64,000 bases of DNA from Ferdinandcohnia humi_A (GTDB lineage: Bacteria; Bacillota; Bacilli; Bacillales; Bacillaceae_L): assembly GCA_047608075.1 (NCBI GenBank), contig JBLKRX010000002.1, positions 124,001 to 188,000 on the forward strand, written 5' to 3'. Shown here in pieces: positions 8,588 through 17,381 of the stretch. The stretch's first letter is position 1; every line of letters starts with the position of its first letter. The notes beneath the pieces are model-generated. The model was not told the origin of the DNA. It worked only from the letters and a program-made list of their open reading frames with translations, and searched no databases. Made by a program: the position numbers and the translations under genes.

Positions 8588-8616
8588 ACTATAATCCAAA
8601 ATGAATTGCATGTCAA
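8588..8616 (-). promoter_or_regulatory. Sigma-A promoter of the glyQS leader
   Basis: Minus-strand TTGACA (8611-8616) and TATAGT (8588-8593) with a 17-nt spacer. It directly abuts the recO stop codon and precedes the T-box. Confidence 0.8.
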
Positions 8617-8620
8617 GTTA

Positions 8621-9376
8621 TCATTTAATTTGATTATTAAAATGATCTAGTTGATTTAAGAAGCGCTTTGATTTAAGGTAAAGACCAGAGTATTCTTCAT
8701 AATAAGCATCAATTATTGCTTTTAACTCTTTTTTAGTCTCCTCTTTAACTGCAATTGTCCCCAATCGATTTAAATCAAAGTAGTAAAACAATCTCAATAA
8801 TCGAATTGTTGCTTGTGATACCTTGAAGTGATATGGTTCCTTCTCAAAGCAGCGGTGACATAATAGTCCACCCTCTTTTACAGAAAAGGCAAACTCTCCT
8901 TCTTTACTTTTACAAATCGTACATTCATCCAATCGGGGATATAATCCGAGCAAAGGTAGCATTTTTAGTTCGTAGATATACAAAAGTATATCAGAATCAA
9001 ACCCTTCATTTAGATAATGTAACGTTTGAGAAAGCATTTCAAAAAGGAACGGATTAGACCTCTTCTCCTCCGTACATTTATCAGTTAATTCGATAACATG
9101 TGAGGCATAGGCGGTTAAAAAAATATCCTCCTTTATTCCTCTAAAGGTTGATATGGTTTCGCCTTGCTGTAAGACTCCTAGACCAGATGTTTTTTGAATT
9201 AAAAAATGTCCGTATGTAAAAATTTGGGTAATAGCTGCAAGGCGGCTATTTGGTTTTTTTGCGCCTCTTGCCATTACCCCTATTTTACCCCATTCGCGGG
9301 TAAAGAGTGTCACAATTTTATTTGTTTCACCATAATCACTGGTTTTTATAATAATGCCTTCACATTTTTGTAGCAT
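8621..9376 (-). CDS. recO: DNA repair protein RecO
   Basis: Recombination mediator that acts with RecR and RecF to load RecA on SSB-coated DNA. An N-terminal OB-fold has CEGIIIKTSDYGETNKIVTLF. A central zinc site is formed by CTICK and LLCHRCF (two CxxC pairs). The ATG at 9376 follows GGATGGTGA at a short gap and gives MLQKCEGIII, matching the family, and 251 residues. The frame is open further upstream but without a better start. It sits downstream of yqzL and era as in B. subtilis and ends 5 bp before the glyQS promoter. Confidence 0.94.
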   Translation of the reverse strand: MLQKCEGIIIKTSDYGETNKIVTLFTREWGKIGVMARGAKKPNSRLAAITQIFTYGHFLIQKTSGLGVLQQGETISTFRGIKEDIFLTAYASHVIELTDKCTEEKRSNPFLFEMLSQTLHYLNEGFDSDILLYIYELKMLPLLGLYPRLDECTICKSKEGEFAFSVKEGGLLCHRCFEKEPYHFKVSQATIRLLRLFYYFDLNRLGTIAVKEETKKELKAIIDAYYEEYSGLYLKSKRFLNQLDHFNNQIK

Positions 9377-9449
9377 GAATGTCACCATCCAATAGGGTAA
9401 CCCGGTAATTAACAACCATAGTCACCATATATACACATTATTGGCATGG

Positions 9450-9593
9450 TCAAGTAATTGGAAAATCTACTTCTGCTAGCTCATCATTTTGTAAATCGGG
9501 TCTCTCATTCTTCTCTTGTTCCAATTCTTTAAAAAGAAGATACGTATCAACATTACCTGTTTGACTAAACAATTTCCAGGTAAAATCTAACAT
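9450..9593 (-). CDS. yqzL: YqzL family small protein
   Basis: A 47-residue protein beginning MLDFTWKLFSQTGN and continuing VDTYLLFKELEQ, recognisable as YqzL, a small conserved Bacillus protein of unknown function located between era and recO. The start has AAAGGTGGGG upstream. The tail is acidic. No membrane segment or metal motif is visible. Confidence 0.9.
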   Translation of the reverse strand: MLDFTWKLFSQTGNVDTYLLFKELEQEKNERPDLQNDELAEVDFPIT

Positions 9594-9730
9594 AGGTAAC
9601 CCCACCTTTCTGTTATTTAACTAGCAAAGACTTTATTCCAATTCATTCAGTTGTAAGAATATCTTGACCGAAAATGCTTAAAAACATGTTATATAAATTT
9701 TGTTAATCTGAGTATTTTTTTGGGAAAAAC

Positions 9731-10639
9731 TTAATATTCGTCTTCACGGAATCCATAGTCTCTTAATTGAGACATTTTGTTTCTCCAATCCTTCTGAACC
9801 TTTACCCATAGCTCAAGGAATACCTTTGAGCCTAATAAAGCTTCAATATCGGCTCTAGCACGCTTTCCAACTTCCTTAAGCATACTTCCTTGCTTCCCAA
9901 TGACAATTCCCTTTTGGGAGTCACGTTCAACAATAATGGTAGCTCCGACATACACGGTATTGCCGCCCTCTCTTCTCTCCATTGAATCCATAACCACTGC
10001 TATCGAATGAGGTACTTCTTCACGTGTGAGATGTAATACCTTTTCCCGGATTAATTCCGTAACAATAAAACGTTCTGGATGATCTGTCACTTGGTCTGCT
10101 GGATAGTATTGCGGACCTTCTGGTAAATAACTCTTTATTTGTTCGACTAATCGGGTTGTATTTGTTCCCTCAAGTGCAGATATAGGTATGATTTCCTTGA
10201 ACGGATAAAGCTCCTTGTACTGCTCAATAAGGAGTAAAAGTTTGTCTGGATGGATCTGGTCGATCTTATTTACCACTAGAAATACAGGTGTTTGAATTGT
10301 TTTTAAACGTTCAATAATAAATTCATCCCCACGACCATAGCCTTCCTCGGCATTAATCATAAATAATACTAAATCGACTTCTTTAAGCGTATTTTGTGCC
10401 ACCTTCATCATAAAGTCGCCTAACTTATGCTTTGGCTTATGAATTCCAGGTGTATCAATGAAAATGATTTGTGAGTTTTCTTTTGTTAGTACTCCTTGGA
10501 CTTTATTTCTTGTTGTTTGCGGTTTATCGCTCATAATAGCTATTTTTTGTCCAATTACATGATTTAAGAAGGTTGATTTACCAACATTTGGTCTACCAAT
10601 AATTGATACAAAGCCTGATTTAAACCTACTATTTTCCAT
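9731..10639 (-). CDS. era: GTPase Era
   Basis: Essential Ras-like GTPase that binds the 3' end of 16S rRNA during 30S maturation. Near the N-terminus are G1 GRPNVGKS, G3 DTPG and G4 NKID. The C-terminal KH domain includes VIGKQGSMLKEVGKRAR. The ATG at 10639 has GGAGG six bases upstream and gives MENSRFKSGFVSIIGRPNVG, the family form, at 302 residues. The gene overlaps the end of cdd by 11 bp, implying coupling. Confidence 0.97.
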   Translation of the reverse strand: MENSRFKSGFVSIIGRPNVGKSTFLNHVIGQKIAIMSDKPQTTRNKVQGVLTKENSQIIFIDTPGIHKPKHKLGDFMMKVAQNTLKEVDLVLFMINAEEGYGRGDEFIIERLKTIQTPVFLVVNKIDQIHPDKLLLLIEQYKELYPFKEIIPISALEGTNTTRLVEQIKSYLPEGPQYYPADQVTDHPERFIVTELIREKVLHLTREEVPHSIAVVMDSMERREGGNTVYVGATIIVERDSQKGIVIGKQGSMLKEVGKRARADIEALLGSKVFLELWVKVQKDWRNKMSQLRDYGFREDEY

Positions 10640-11030
10640 GCAAATCCTCCGGTGTAAAAGCTCCTGGTAGTAATTCCTCGAGTGTGATTTCTTGCATATC
10701 ACCTTTTATATTTGATAAATAAATCTTAGTATCTTTTTGACAAAGCTCGGACATCACCTGTCGACATGCACCACATGGAGGAACAGGGCGTTCTGTATCA
10801 GCTACAACTGCAATTGCTGCAATTTTCGTATCTCCCTCAGAGTAAGCCTTAAATAACGCTGTTCTTTCAGCACAATTTGTTACGCTATATGCAGCATTTT
10901 CAATATTACAGCCATGATAAACCTTACCATCCTTTGTTAAAATAGCTGCACCTACTTTGAAGGTTGAATATGGAACATACGCTAGTTCTCTTGCTTTCTT
11001 TGCTTCGACGATTAGTTCCTCAATTTTCAC
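10629..11030 (-). CDS. cdd: Cytidine deaminase
   Basis: Deaminates cytidine and deoxycytidine to uridine and deoxyuridine in pyrimidine salvage. It is 133 residues, the length of the tetrameric homologues. Zinc ligands are in NCAERTALF (Cys, with catalytic Glu) and PPCGACRQ (two Cys). The substrate-binding CNIENAAY is present. AGGAAG lies upstream of the start. It sits in the conserved dgkA-cdd-era cluster. Confidence 0.97.
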   Translation of the reverse strand: MKIEELIVEAKKARELAYVPYSTFKVGAAILTKDGKVYHGCNIENAAYSVTNCAERTALFKAYSEGDTKIAAIAVVADTERPVPPCGACRQVMSELCQKDTKIYLSNIKGDMQEITLEELLPGAFTPEDLHGK

Positions 11031-11155
11031 TGTACGTCTTCCTTTCTATCTCTGTTATTCAAAGTATTGTTTTTATTTTACCTAAAAATCTACATCAATT
11101 CATGTATTCCATGTATTTGTTACACAAATGTAAGAATTTTCTTTCTTTTAACCAT

Positions 11156-11536
11156 TTACCCGATAAGATATGGGAGAAACAGAACAAGTCCTATCACTAC
11201 AGAAGTTAAAGCGTAAATAAATACCGCTCCAGCTGCGATGTCTTTTGCTTTTTTAGCCAGTGGATGAAAGTCTTTTGTAACTAAATCTACAACTTTTTCG
11301 ACCGCAGTATTAAATAATTCAAACGCAATCATTCCGCCAATTAAAAGTATAATAATCAGCCATTCATATTTAGTTATTTGAAAATAGAATCCACAAATGA
11401 TGACTAGTATTGAAAATAGTGTATGAATTTGTAGGTTTCTCTCACTAAAATAAGCTGTTTTAATCCCTTGTATTGCAAATGAAAGGCTTTTTATAAGGCG
11501 TTCCCATTCACTCTTTTTATTATCTTTTAAGTCCAT
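11156..11536 (-). CDS. dgkA: Undecaprenol/diacylglycerol kinase
   Basis: Small integral membrane kinase, 126 residues. Gram-positive members phosphorylate undecaprenol, feeding the lipid carrier for wall synthesis. Three hydrophobic segments are visible, around residues 37-52, 57-75 and 105-125. The family signature E-x-x-N-T-A-V-E-K-V-V-D occurs as ELFNTAVEKVVDL. The start overlaps ybeY by 17 bp. Confidence 0.93.
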   Translation of the reverse strand: MDLKDNKKSEWERLIKSLSFAIQGIKTAYFSERNLQIHTLFSILVIICGFYFQITKYEWLIIILLIGGMIAFELFNTAVEKVVDLVTKDFHPLAKKAKDIAAGAVFIYALTSVVIGLVLFLPYLIG

Positions 11537-11990
11537 ATTCTTCTAATATTTCCTTCTGTTTTGTGAACATTACTTCTTCTTCCTCCGGAGTTTCATGGTC
11601 ATATCCCAGTAAATGTAAAAAGCCATGAATCGAGAGAAACCCTAGTTCCCTCATAAAAGAATGACCGTAGTCATCAGCCTGCTCCTTTGCTCGAGGAATA
11701 GATATAATTATATCACCTAATATGGTTGGCAAGTCTTCTCCTACAATTTCAATTTCTCCTTCGCCCATTTCTTCCATGGCAAAAGATATAACATCTGTAG
11801 GTTGATCCTTGTCTCGATAATCACGATTTATTTCTTGAATGCGGTCATTGTCTACGAATGTAATGGAGACTTCTGACCCTTCTGTAACTCCTTCTTTTTC
11901 AGCCGCTAAGAATAATAAGTCTTTAATTGTATTACATTGTTCCTCTGAAACGTTATCAGTTTCATCAATAAAGTCAATTTCTAATCTCAT
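11520..11990 (-). CDS. ybeY: Endoribonuclease YbeY, 16S rRNA maturation factor
   Basis: Zinc-dependent RNase needed for 16S rRNA 3'-end processing and ribosome quality control. It carries the H-G-x-L-H-L-x-G-Y-D-H signature as HGFLHLLGYDHE, which supplies three histidine ligands. 156 residues, normal for Gram-positive YbeY. It overlaps pgpH by 4 bp and dgkA by 17 bp, a tightly coupled operon. Confidence 0.96.
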   Translation of the reverse strand: MRLEIDFIDETDNVSEEQCNTIKDLLFLAAEKEGVTEGSEVSITFVDNDRIQEINRDYRDKDQPTDVISFAMEEMGEGEIEIVGEDLPTILGDIIISIPRAKEQADDYGHSFMRELGFLSIHGFLHLLGYDHETPEEEEVMFTKQKEILEEYGLKR

Positions 11991-14188
11991 GCTTCCTTCA
12001 CCTTCTGTTTTGTAGACTCTGCTGGATATTCAATTCGCGAATGGAAAATACCATTTAGGGATTCACAAAGTGTTTTGGCAACAATATCTAATTCCTTTAA
12101 CGTTATATGACATTCATCAAATTGTCCATCTTGTAATCGATCCGCAATAATGCTATTTACTAATGACTCAATTTTTTGAGGAGTTGGATTGGAAAGGGAT
12201 CTTACGGCAGCTTCTACACTATCAGCTATTCCAATAACAGCTGCTTCCTTGGTTTGTGCCTTTGGACCAGCATACCTAAAATCAGATTCCAATATGTCAC
12301 GTTCACTTTGTTGCTTTGCTTTATGGTAAAAATATTTTAAAAGAGTTGTACCATGGTGCTGTTCAGCTATATCAACAATTTCCTTAGGCATCTTATACTT
12401 TCGTAGGGTTTCAGCCCCATCAGTTGCATGTGCAACAATTATTGTTTTACTAAGTTGTGGTGCTATTTTATCATGTGGGTTATCAATATTCATTTGATTT
12501 TCAATAAAAAAATGGGGGCGCTTTGTTTTTCCAATATCATGGTAATATGATGAAACCCTCGCTAATAACCCGTTTGCACCAATTGCTTCACACGCTGATT
12601 CTGATAAATTAGCTACCATTACACTATGATGATAAGTGCCTGGTGCCTCCGTTAATATTTTTCGAAGTAAGGGATGATTTGGATTTGAAAGCTCAATAAG
12701 CTTCATTGTTGATAAAATACCAAACCCAGCTTCAAAGAATGGTAGTAGACCAATCGTTAAAACGGAAGCAACCACACCTGCTAATACTGCCATAATGATG
12801 GAAGAACCAAAATCAAGACTCGAGTAATTCCCGTTTTTCAAGAGCATGATTGAAAGCAGAATGACAATGTTTATTAGAGCAACAAATAGACCTGCTTGTA
12901 GAATTTTACCTCTTCGATTGTTTTTACTAAGAAATAATACACCTGCCAGGCATGCAAATAAGTAATAAATACCAACAGAGAAATTTAATGTGCCCGTAAC
13001 GCCTTCATTAAAAATAATACTTCCACATACAGCAAATATCATGCTTGATATAATGGCAACTCTTTCGTTAATTAATAATTTAATTAACAGTGCCCCCATC
13101 GCAACAGGAACTACGTAGCCAATCTCTGAGTAGTCAATTTGTTGGAATAAACTAATTACCTTCATTAATACAATTGTTATAGTAAAGATTATTGAAAACA
13201 GCAAAAGATAAATATTTGAATGCCTATCAGTAGGGATTAATTCATTCTGAAAATGGTACACAATAGCCATAATCATTAAGCAAATGATCATCATGAGTCC
13301 TATAAATGGCTGGATTGGAATATCATCATTTAATAGCCCGACTAATTGAAGTTGGCGATAAATATCTCTGTCAATTAAATGCCCCTCTTGAACAATAATT
13401 TGCCCTTGTAATATTTTTATTGGTTCTACAGCTTCAATTGCTAGTTGTCGTTTTTCCTCTGTTGCTTTAACATCATAATACTCGTTTTGTATAACAGCAA
13501 AGCGAGCCATTACTTGAATCGCTTCCCTTAACGAAGTATCTAGACTTGTATAACGTAGATTATCTACGACTTTATCTTTAGCATTTTCTACTTCAGTTGC
13601 TGGTATCCTTGTTTTCATAATCGCATTAACTGCTGTAATAACAGCATCCTCTGCACGCGATAATTGATCATGCGTTGCAGTTAACAAAGCGGTGAATACG
13701 GAATCCGATATTTGTGCTGTTAAATCTGAAGGTAGTTTGGATTTAAGAATCTGTAGTTTTTCGGTAGCTGTTAATACCTTAGGAGGATCATCTCTGTCCT
13801 CTTCAGAAAGCTTTTCCCATTCCTTTGTTTTCGAGGTAAATAATTCCTCAGCTTCTTCATTTGTTTCTTCAATTGCATCAAAAATTGACATAATTAAGTC
13901 AACCTGGTTATCTGCATACTCCGTTTTCAACGTAAATACATCTTCAACTTCATTTGCAGCAGCATCCTGTTTTGCCTTTGTTGCCTCTTTATCCTCAATT
14001 GTTAATGGGGAATGAATGGTCTTATCAGATAATGAGAGTGGCTCTATGTTTAACTCTTCCGGCTTTACATTGCTGTACATAGAAATAAACATAATAGCCG
14101 CCAGGAGGACATAGATTACGATATGTAAAAAGCGAAAGGATTTTACTAAAGAGATCATTTGGTTTTTGCTTATGTTTTTTTTCAACAA
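11987..14188 (-). CDS. pgpH: Cyclic di-AMP phosphodiesterase PgpH (7TM-HD family)
   Basis: YqfF/PgpH membrane protein that hydrolyses c-di-AMP to pApA. 733 residues. One N-terminal membrane helix (LHIVIYVLLAAIMFISM) is followed by a large extracellular 7TMR-HDED domain. A block of several membrane helices spans about residues 285-480. The cytoplasmic HD domain has GTYHHSVMVANLSE and SSYYHDIGKTKRP, with a further HATDGAE and EQHHG. It heads the pgpH-ybeY-dgkA-cdd-era-yqzL-recO run. A terminator separates it from phoH upstream. Confidence 0.95.
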   Translation of the reverse strand: MLKKNISKNQMISLVKSFRFLHIVIYVLLAAIMFISMYSNVKPEELNIEPLSLSDKTIHSPLTIEDKEATKAKQDAAANEVEDVFTLKTEYADNQVDLIMSIFDAIEETNEEAEELFTSKTKEWEKLSEEDRDDPPKVLTATEKLQILKSKLPSDLTAQISDSVFTALLTATHDQLSRAEDAVITAVNAIMKTRIPATEVENAKDKVVDNLRYTSLDTSLREAIQVMARFAVIQNEYYDVKATEEKRQLAIEAVEPIKILQGQIIVQEGHLIDRDIYRQLQLVGLLNDDIPIQPFIGLMMIICLMIMAIVYHFQNELIPTDRHSNIYLLLFSIIFTITIVLMKVISLFQQIDYSEIGYVVPVAMGALLIKLLINERVAIISSMIFAVCGSIIFNEGVTGTLNFSVGIYYLFACLAGVLFLSKNNRRGKILQAGLFVALINIVILLSIMLLKNGNYSSLDFGSSIIMAVLAGVVASVLTIGLLPFFEAGFGILSTMKLIELSNPNHPLLRKILTEAPGTYHHSVMVANLSESACEAIGANGLLARVSSYYHDIGKTKRPHFFIENQMNIDNPHDKIAPQLSKTIIVAHATDGAETLRKYKMPKEIVDIAEQHHGTTLLKYFYHKAKQQSERDILESDFRYAGPKAQTKEAAVIGIADSVEAAVRSLSNPTPQKIESLVNSIIADRLQDGQFDECHITLKELDIVAKTLCESLNGIFHSRIEYPAESTKQKVKEA

Positions 14189-14233
14189 CTAAACCTCCTT
14201 CTCTTACCTTATATTCCCACCTGAAATAATGGT

Positions 14234-14262
14234 AAAAAAGACCCATGTTTTTATGGGTCTTC
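14234..14262 (-). terminator. Terminator downstream of phoH
   Basis: Stem AAGACCCAT / ATGGGTCTT with a minus-strand T run (TTTTTT). It starts 4 bp beyond the phoH stop and lies 46 bp upstream of pgpH, separating the two units. Confidence 0.85.
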
Positions 14263-14265
14263 TCT

Positions 14266-15228
14266 TTACTGTTCAGCCTTTTCATATGCTTCAATGATCC
14301 TTGCAACAAGTGGATGTCGAACCACATCTGACTGTTCTAAGTAGATAAAAGCAGTGCCATATACATCCTTTAATATTTGGATTGCCGCAGTCAAGCCAGA
14401 TTTTGCACCCTTCGGTAAATCGACTTGAGAAATGTCCCCAGTAATAACCATTTTAGAGCCAAAACCAAGTCGTGTCAAAAACATCTTCATTTGCGCAAGT
14501 GTTGTATTTTGCGCTTCATCGAGTATAACGAACGCATCATCTAACGTACGTCCCCTCATATAAGCTAATGGGGCAATTTCAATCGTTCCACGCTCGATTA
14601 ATCGTTCTGTATGCTCAGCACCTAGAACATCGTGTAATCCATCATAAAGGGGACGTAGATAAGGATCCACCTTCTCTTTCAGATCACCAGGTAAAAATCC
14701 AAGACTTTCTCCCGCTTCAACAGCTGGGCGAGTCAAAATGATCTTTTTAACCTGTCCGTTCTTCAATGCATTTACAGCCATTACAACCGCTAGATATGTT
14801 TTACCAGTACCTGCTGGCCCTATTCCAAAGACCAAATCCCTCTGCTTAATAGCAGCAACATATTGGCGTTGACCATGTGTTTTTACACGGATTGATTTCC
14901 CTTTAGCACTTTTGGTAATTTCCTCATCATATAGCTCTTCAAAGGAATCTAAATTCCCGCTTTTAGCCATTTGAATGCAGTAGATAATATCTCTTTCGCT
15001 TAAATGAATGCCTTTTCTAACAACACCCAAAAGCTTTTCCAATATCTCCTCTACTAGTTGAACATTCATAGGATCGCCAGAAATATGAACAGCTTCGCCT
15101 CTTGTTACAATTGAGACATTCAATTCTTCTTCGATTCGTTTAAGATGAATGTCATTATTTCCAAATAAAACAATTGCTTCATTTGGATTTTCAACTTGAT
15201 GTTTACTCATAACTAAATCTTCGGACAT
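14266..15228 (-). CDS. phoH: PhoH family ATPase
   Basis: Cytosolic P-loop ATPase of the PhoH/YbeZ family, often linked to RNA metabolism and YbeY. 320 residues. An N-terminal KH-like segment precedes the ATPase. Walker A is GPAGTGKTYLAV and Walker B is AFVILDEAQN, with the ITGDISQVDLP motif after it. It follows yqfD by 3 bp, so it probably belongs to the yqfC-yqfD-phoH unit and ends at the terminator. Confidence 0.95.
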   Translation of the reverse strand: MSEDLVMSKHQVENPNEAIVLFGNNDIHLKRIEEELNVSIVTRGEAVHISGDPMNVQLVEEILEKLLGVVRKGIHLSERDIIYCIQMAKSGNLDSFEELYDEEITKSAKGKSIRVKTHGQRQYVAAIKQRDLVFGIGPAGTGKTYLAVVMAVNALKNGQVKKIILTRPAVEAGESLGFLPGDLKEKVDPYLRPLYDGLHDVLGAEHTERLIERGTIEIAPLAYMRGRTLDDAFVILDEAQNTTLAQMKMFLTRLGFGSKMVITGDISQVDLPKGAKSGLTAAIQILKDVYGTAFIYLEQSDVVRHPLVARIIEAYEKAEQ

Positions 15229-15231
15229 CCT

Positions 15232-16419
15232 TTAGTCTCCTTGAACTAATGGTATCGTAGTGACGATATTTTCAATAACATTATATTTTATTTCCAATTT
15301 TACTTTACCATTGTTAGTGGTCTGACGCAAAACTTTTTCTCCAATAATTTCCGCGTCACTGTCTAATTTTTTCTCCAAATGGTCTCTTCCTATTTTCTTA
15401 GCTGCTTCAACAGCTTCATCAAGTGTGTATTCTCTAACGACTTCTTCACTTTCATGAATAGTCTTCTTTACATAAGCGATTGGGAGTTCCCAATTAAAAA
15501 ATTTCACGTGTCTTACATTATCTTCCGTTTCAAATTTCTTATATTCTTGATTCGAAAATCCCCATATCGGTATGTGTACGTTTCCTATGGATACATAATG
15601 CTTATTCTTATGGTTTCCCGTAAGAACATTTAATTTCGTTGTAATTTCTACCTCTACTTCAGACTTGTACCAAGTTTCTCCAAAAATTTTTCCTCGTGCC
15701 GGAACATATTTTTCTTCACCCTCTTTACCAATCTTACCTGTAACTAAAATCTCACCTTTATTTACAAAGTCATTTACAGTGATAAGGGGTTTTCCTTCCT
15801 CAACAAACATTTTCGTAATAATTGCTTTCTTTTTTGCAACTAAATTTCTTGGGCTATATTGTTCTGGTGGCTCAGGTTGGTTTTTTTCTACAACTTCGAA
15901 GTGATAGGTCGTCCCATTTAACTCCACACCAATCCACGTAATATCACTAATTGCTTCTTCTAGATGACGCTGAATCGATTCATTATCCTCAATAAAAAAT
16001 TGAAACTTCCCTTTCTCCACACCAAGTTTCTTTAATTCCTGCAATATTAAATGCTCAGTTTCAGGCTTAGCACCTTCAACATTTATCCCCCAAACCATAT
16101 TCGAAAGCAACGTAATGATTAGCAAAAATGATATGGACCCAATTAGAAAGCCACTGTTGTGAAGAGCCCTTTTAACTAAAAACGGAACCCCCCTTCTCCC
16201 TATAAACCGAAGTTTACAATCACTTTTCCGTACGATGGCACGAATCTTTGAGATATCACTGACTTTCATAGAGAAGGTTACTGTATGGCTCCCTTGTGTT
16301 CTTAGATTCCAAACAACAATCCCTCGACGAACACATTCATTGATAAAACGTTCCGTTCCTTTTCCATTAATTGCAACTTTAACACTTCCAATAAAGAAGT
16401 GGATCCATTGATTTTTCAT
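15232..16419 (-). CDS. yqfD: Sporulation protein YqfD
   Basis: YqfD family membrane protein, 395 residues. In B. subtilis it is a sigma-E gene needed for efficient sporulation; molecular function is not established. A single strong membrane helix lies near residues 92-111 (FLIGSISFLLIITLLSNMVW). The N-terminal cytoplasmic part is basic, and the larger C-terminal part is presumably outside. It lies 18 bp downstream of yqfC. Confidence 0.92.
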   Translation of the reverse strand: MKNQWIHFFIGSVKVAINGKGTERFINECVRRGIVVWNLRTQGSHTVTFSMKVSDISKIRAIVRKSDCKLRFIGRRGVPFLVKRALHNSGFLIGSISFLLIITLLSNMVWGINVEGAKPETEHLILQELKKLGVEKGKFQFFIEDNESIQRHLEEAISDITWIGVELNGTTYHFEVVEKNQPEPPEQYSPRNLVAKKKAIITKMFVEEGKPLITVNDFVNKGEILVTGKIGKEGEEKYVPARGKIFGETWYKSEVEVEITTKLNVLTGNHKNKHYVSIGNVHIPIWGFSNQEYKKFETEDNVRHVKFFNWELPIAYVKKTIHESEEVVREYTLDEAVEAAKKIGRDHLEKKLDSDAEIIGEKVLRQTTNNGKVKLEIKYNVIENIVTTIPLVQGD

Positions 16420-16437
16420 GCTTTTCCTCCTACTAAA

Positions 16438-16722
16438 TCATTTCTCGATATATTGCACATGCTCGATTGATCCTTCTAGCATTATTTCTTCTGGCAGGAT
16501 GGTTTTAATGACAAATGAATTGCCCTTAATGAGAAGTTGTCCCTGTTTCAGTAATAAACGTACCTCTTTTTCAGAAAAGGTTAACAGTCCTCGATGATTC
16601 TCTATGTAAATATGTAATTGTCCAATCATTGTAATTCTAGGAAGATCCATCATGACGTCAGCGGGAAGTTCCATCTTATTTGTTATCCAATTCTTCATAC
16701 GCTGTCTGAGTTTTTTAGGCAT
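16438..16722 (-). CDS. yqfC: Sporulation protein YqfC (YabP/YqfC family)
   Basis: 94 residues, YabP/YqfC fold. Family members act in the mother cell; YqfC is usually paired with YqfD as here. The core reads LPRITMIGQLHIYIENHRG and the end EIMLEGSIEHVQYIEK. Its Shine-Dalgarno AAAGGGGG lies in the 3' arm of a terminator-like hairpin (16729-16769), and the T tract of that hairpin runs straight into the ATG. Expression may thus be isolated from upstream yqfB transcription. Confidence 0.92.
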   Translation of the reverse strand: MPKKLRQRMKNWITNKMELPADVMMDLPRITMIGQLHIYIENHRGLLTFSEKEVRLLLKQGQLLIKGNSFVIKTILPEEIMLEGSIEHVQYIEK

Positions 16723-16769
16723 AAAAAAGAACCCCCTTTCATCTCATATTTATGAGAGAAAAGGGGTTC
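16723..16769 (-). terminator. Intercistronic hairpin that includes the yqfC ribosome binding site
   Basis: Long inverted repeat with arms GAACCCC/GGGGTTC and TCTCAT/ATGAGA around an ATTT loop, followed on the minus strand by TTTTTT and immediately the yqfC ATG. It works as a terminator for yqfB read-through and would sequester the yqfC Shine-Dalgarno in read-through RNA. Confidence 0.8.
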
Positions 16770-16844
16770 ATAGAACTCTTTTTAGATTGATGATAGTAAT
16801 ACATATTTAGTTGTAGAAGTACTCTCCGACTCTTGTTTTTCCCC

Positions 16845-17339
16845 TTAATATCTACGTTGGAAAGGTCTTTTTGCCCTTGGTGGACCAAGAATTTCGGACC
16901 AAATAATTCCTTCCACAACCTTGTTTTTTGAAAAACTTCTGGATGTAGGTTGTTCTTTTGTCGGTACTGGCTTATTTATAGGAATCGGTTTTGAAACTGG
17001 AGGCAGGTCTACCTCTTCCTCAAAGGATGGATCGCTGCCGTATGTGTTATTCTGCTGAAGCTCAAGATATTTTTCATAAAAAGACTTTTTGGGCTCTGAA
17101 TTCAAGACATCCCGAGGTTCTTCAACCGTTTCATATTTAGTTTGGTCGTATTCAGCATGTGTTTCTTTTTTCTCTTGATCAAACGGGTTGTATTGCTTTG
17201 GAAGTGGAATCTGTGTCGTTGGCGCAGATTCCCCCGTTTTAAAACGCCTAATTGTGTTAAGGACAAATCCACCTACGATAATTAATATCCAAATATTCGA
17301 GAATATCCAATTCAGCAACTTTTCAATAGGTGATTCCAA
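16845..17339 (-). CDS. yqfB: YqfB-position membrane-anchored protein, function unknown
   Basis: 164 residues with one N-terminal hydrophobic helix (about residues 10-27, WIFSNIWILIIVGGFVLN). A long polar, proline-, acid- and lysine-rich tail follows with no recognisable domain, ending in the basic PPRAKRPFQRRY. The symbol rests on position between floA and yqfC, matching yqfB of B. subtilis, not on a sequence motif. It could be an accessory of the NfeD/FloA membrane-microdomain proteins, which is inference from context. Confidence 0.7.
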   Translation of the reverse strand: MESPIEKLLNWIFSNIWILIIVGGFVLNTIRRFKTGESAPTTQIPLPKQYNPFDQEKKETHAEYDQTKYETVEEPRDVLNSEPKKSFYEKYLELQQNNTYGSDPSFEEEVDLPPVSKPIPINKPVPTKEQPTSRSFSKNKVVEGIIWSEILGPPRAKRPFQRRY

Positions 17340-17381
17340 AGTGATAAACCTCCTTTCAAATTTTGAGGTTTAGTATTCTAC

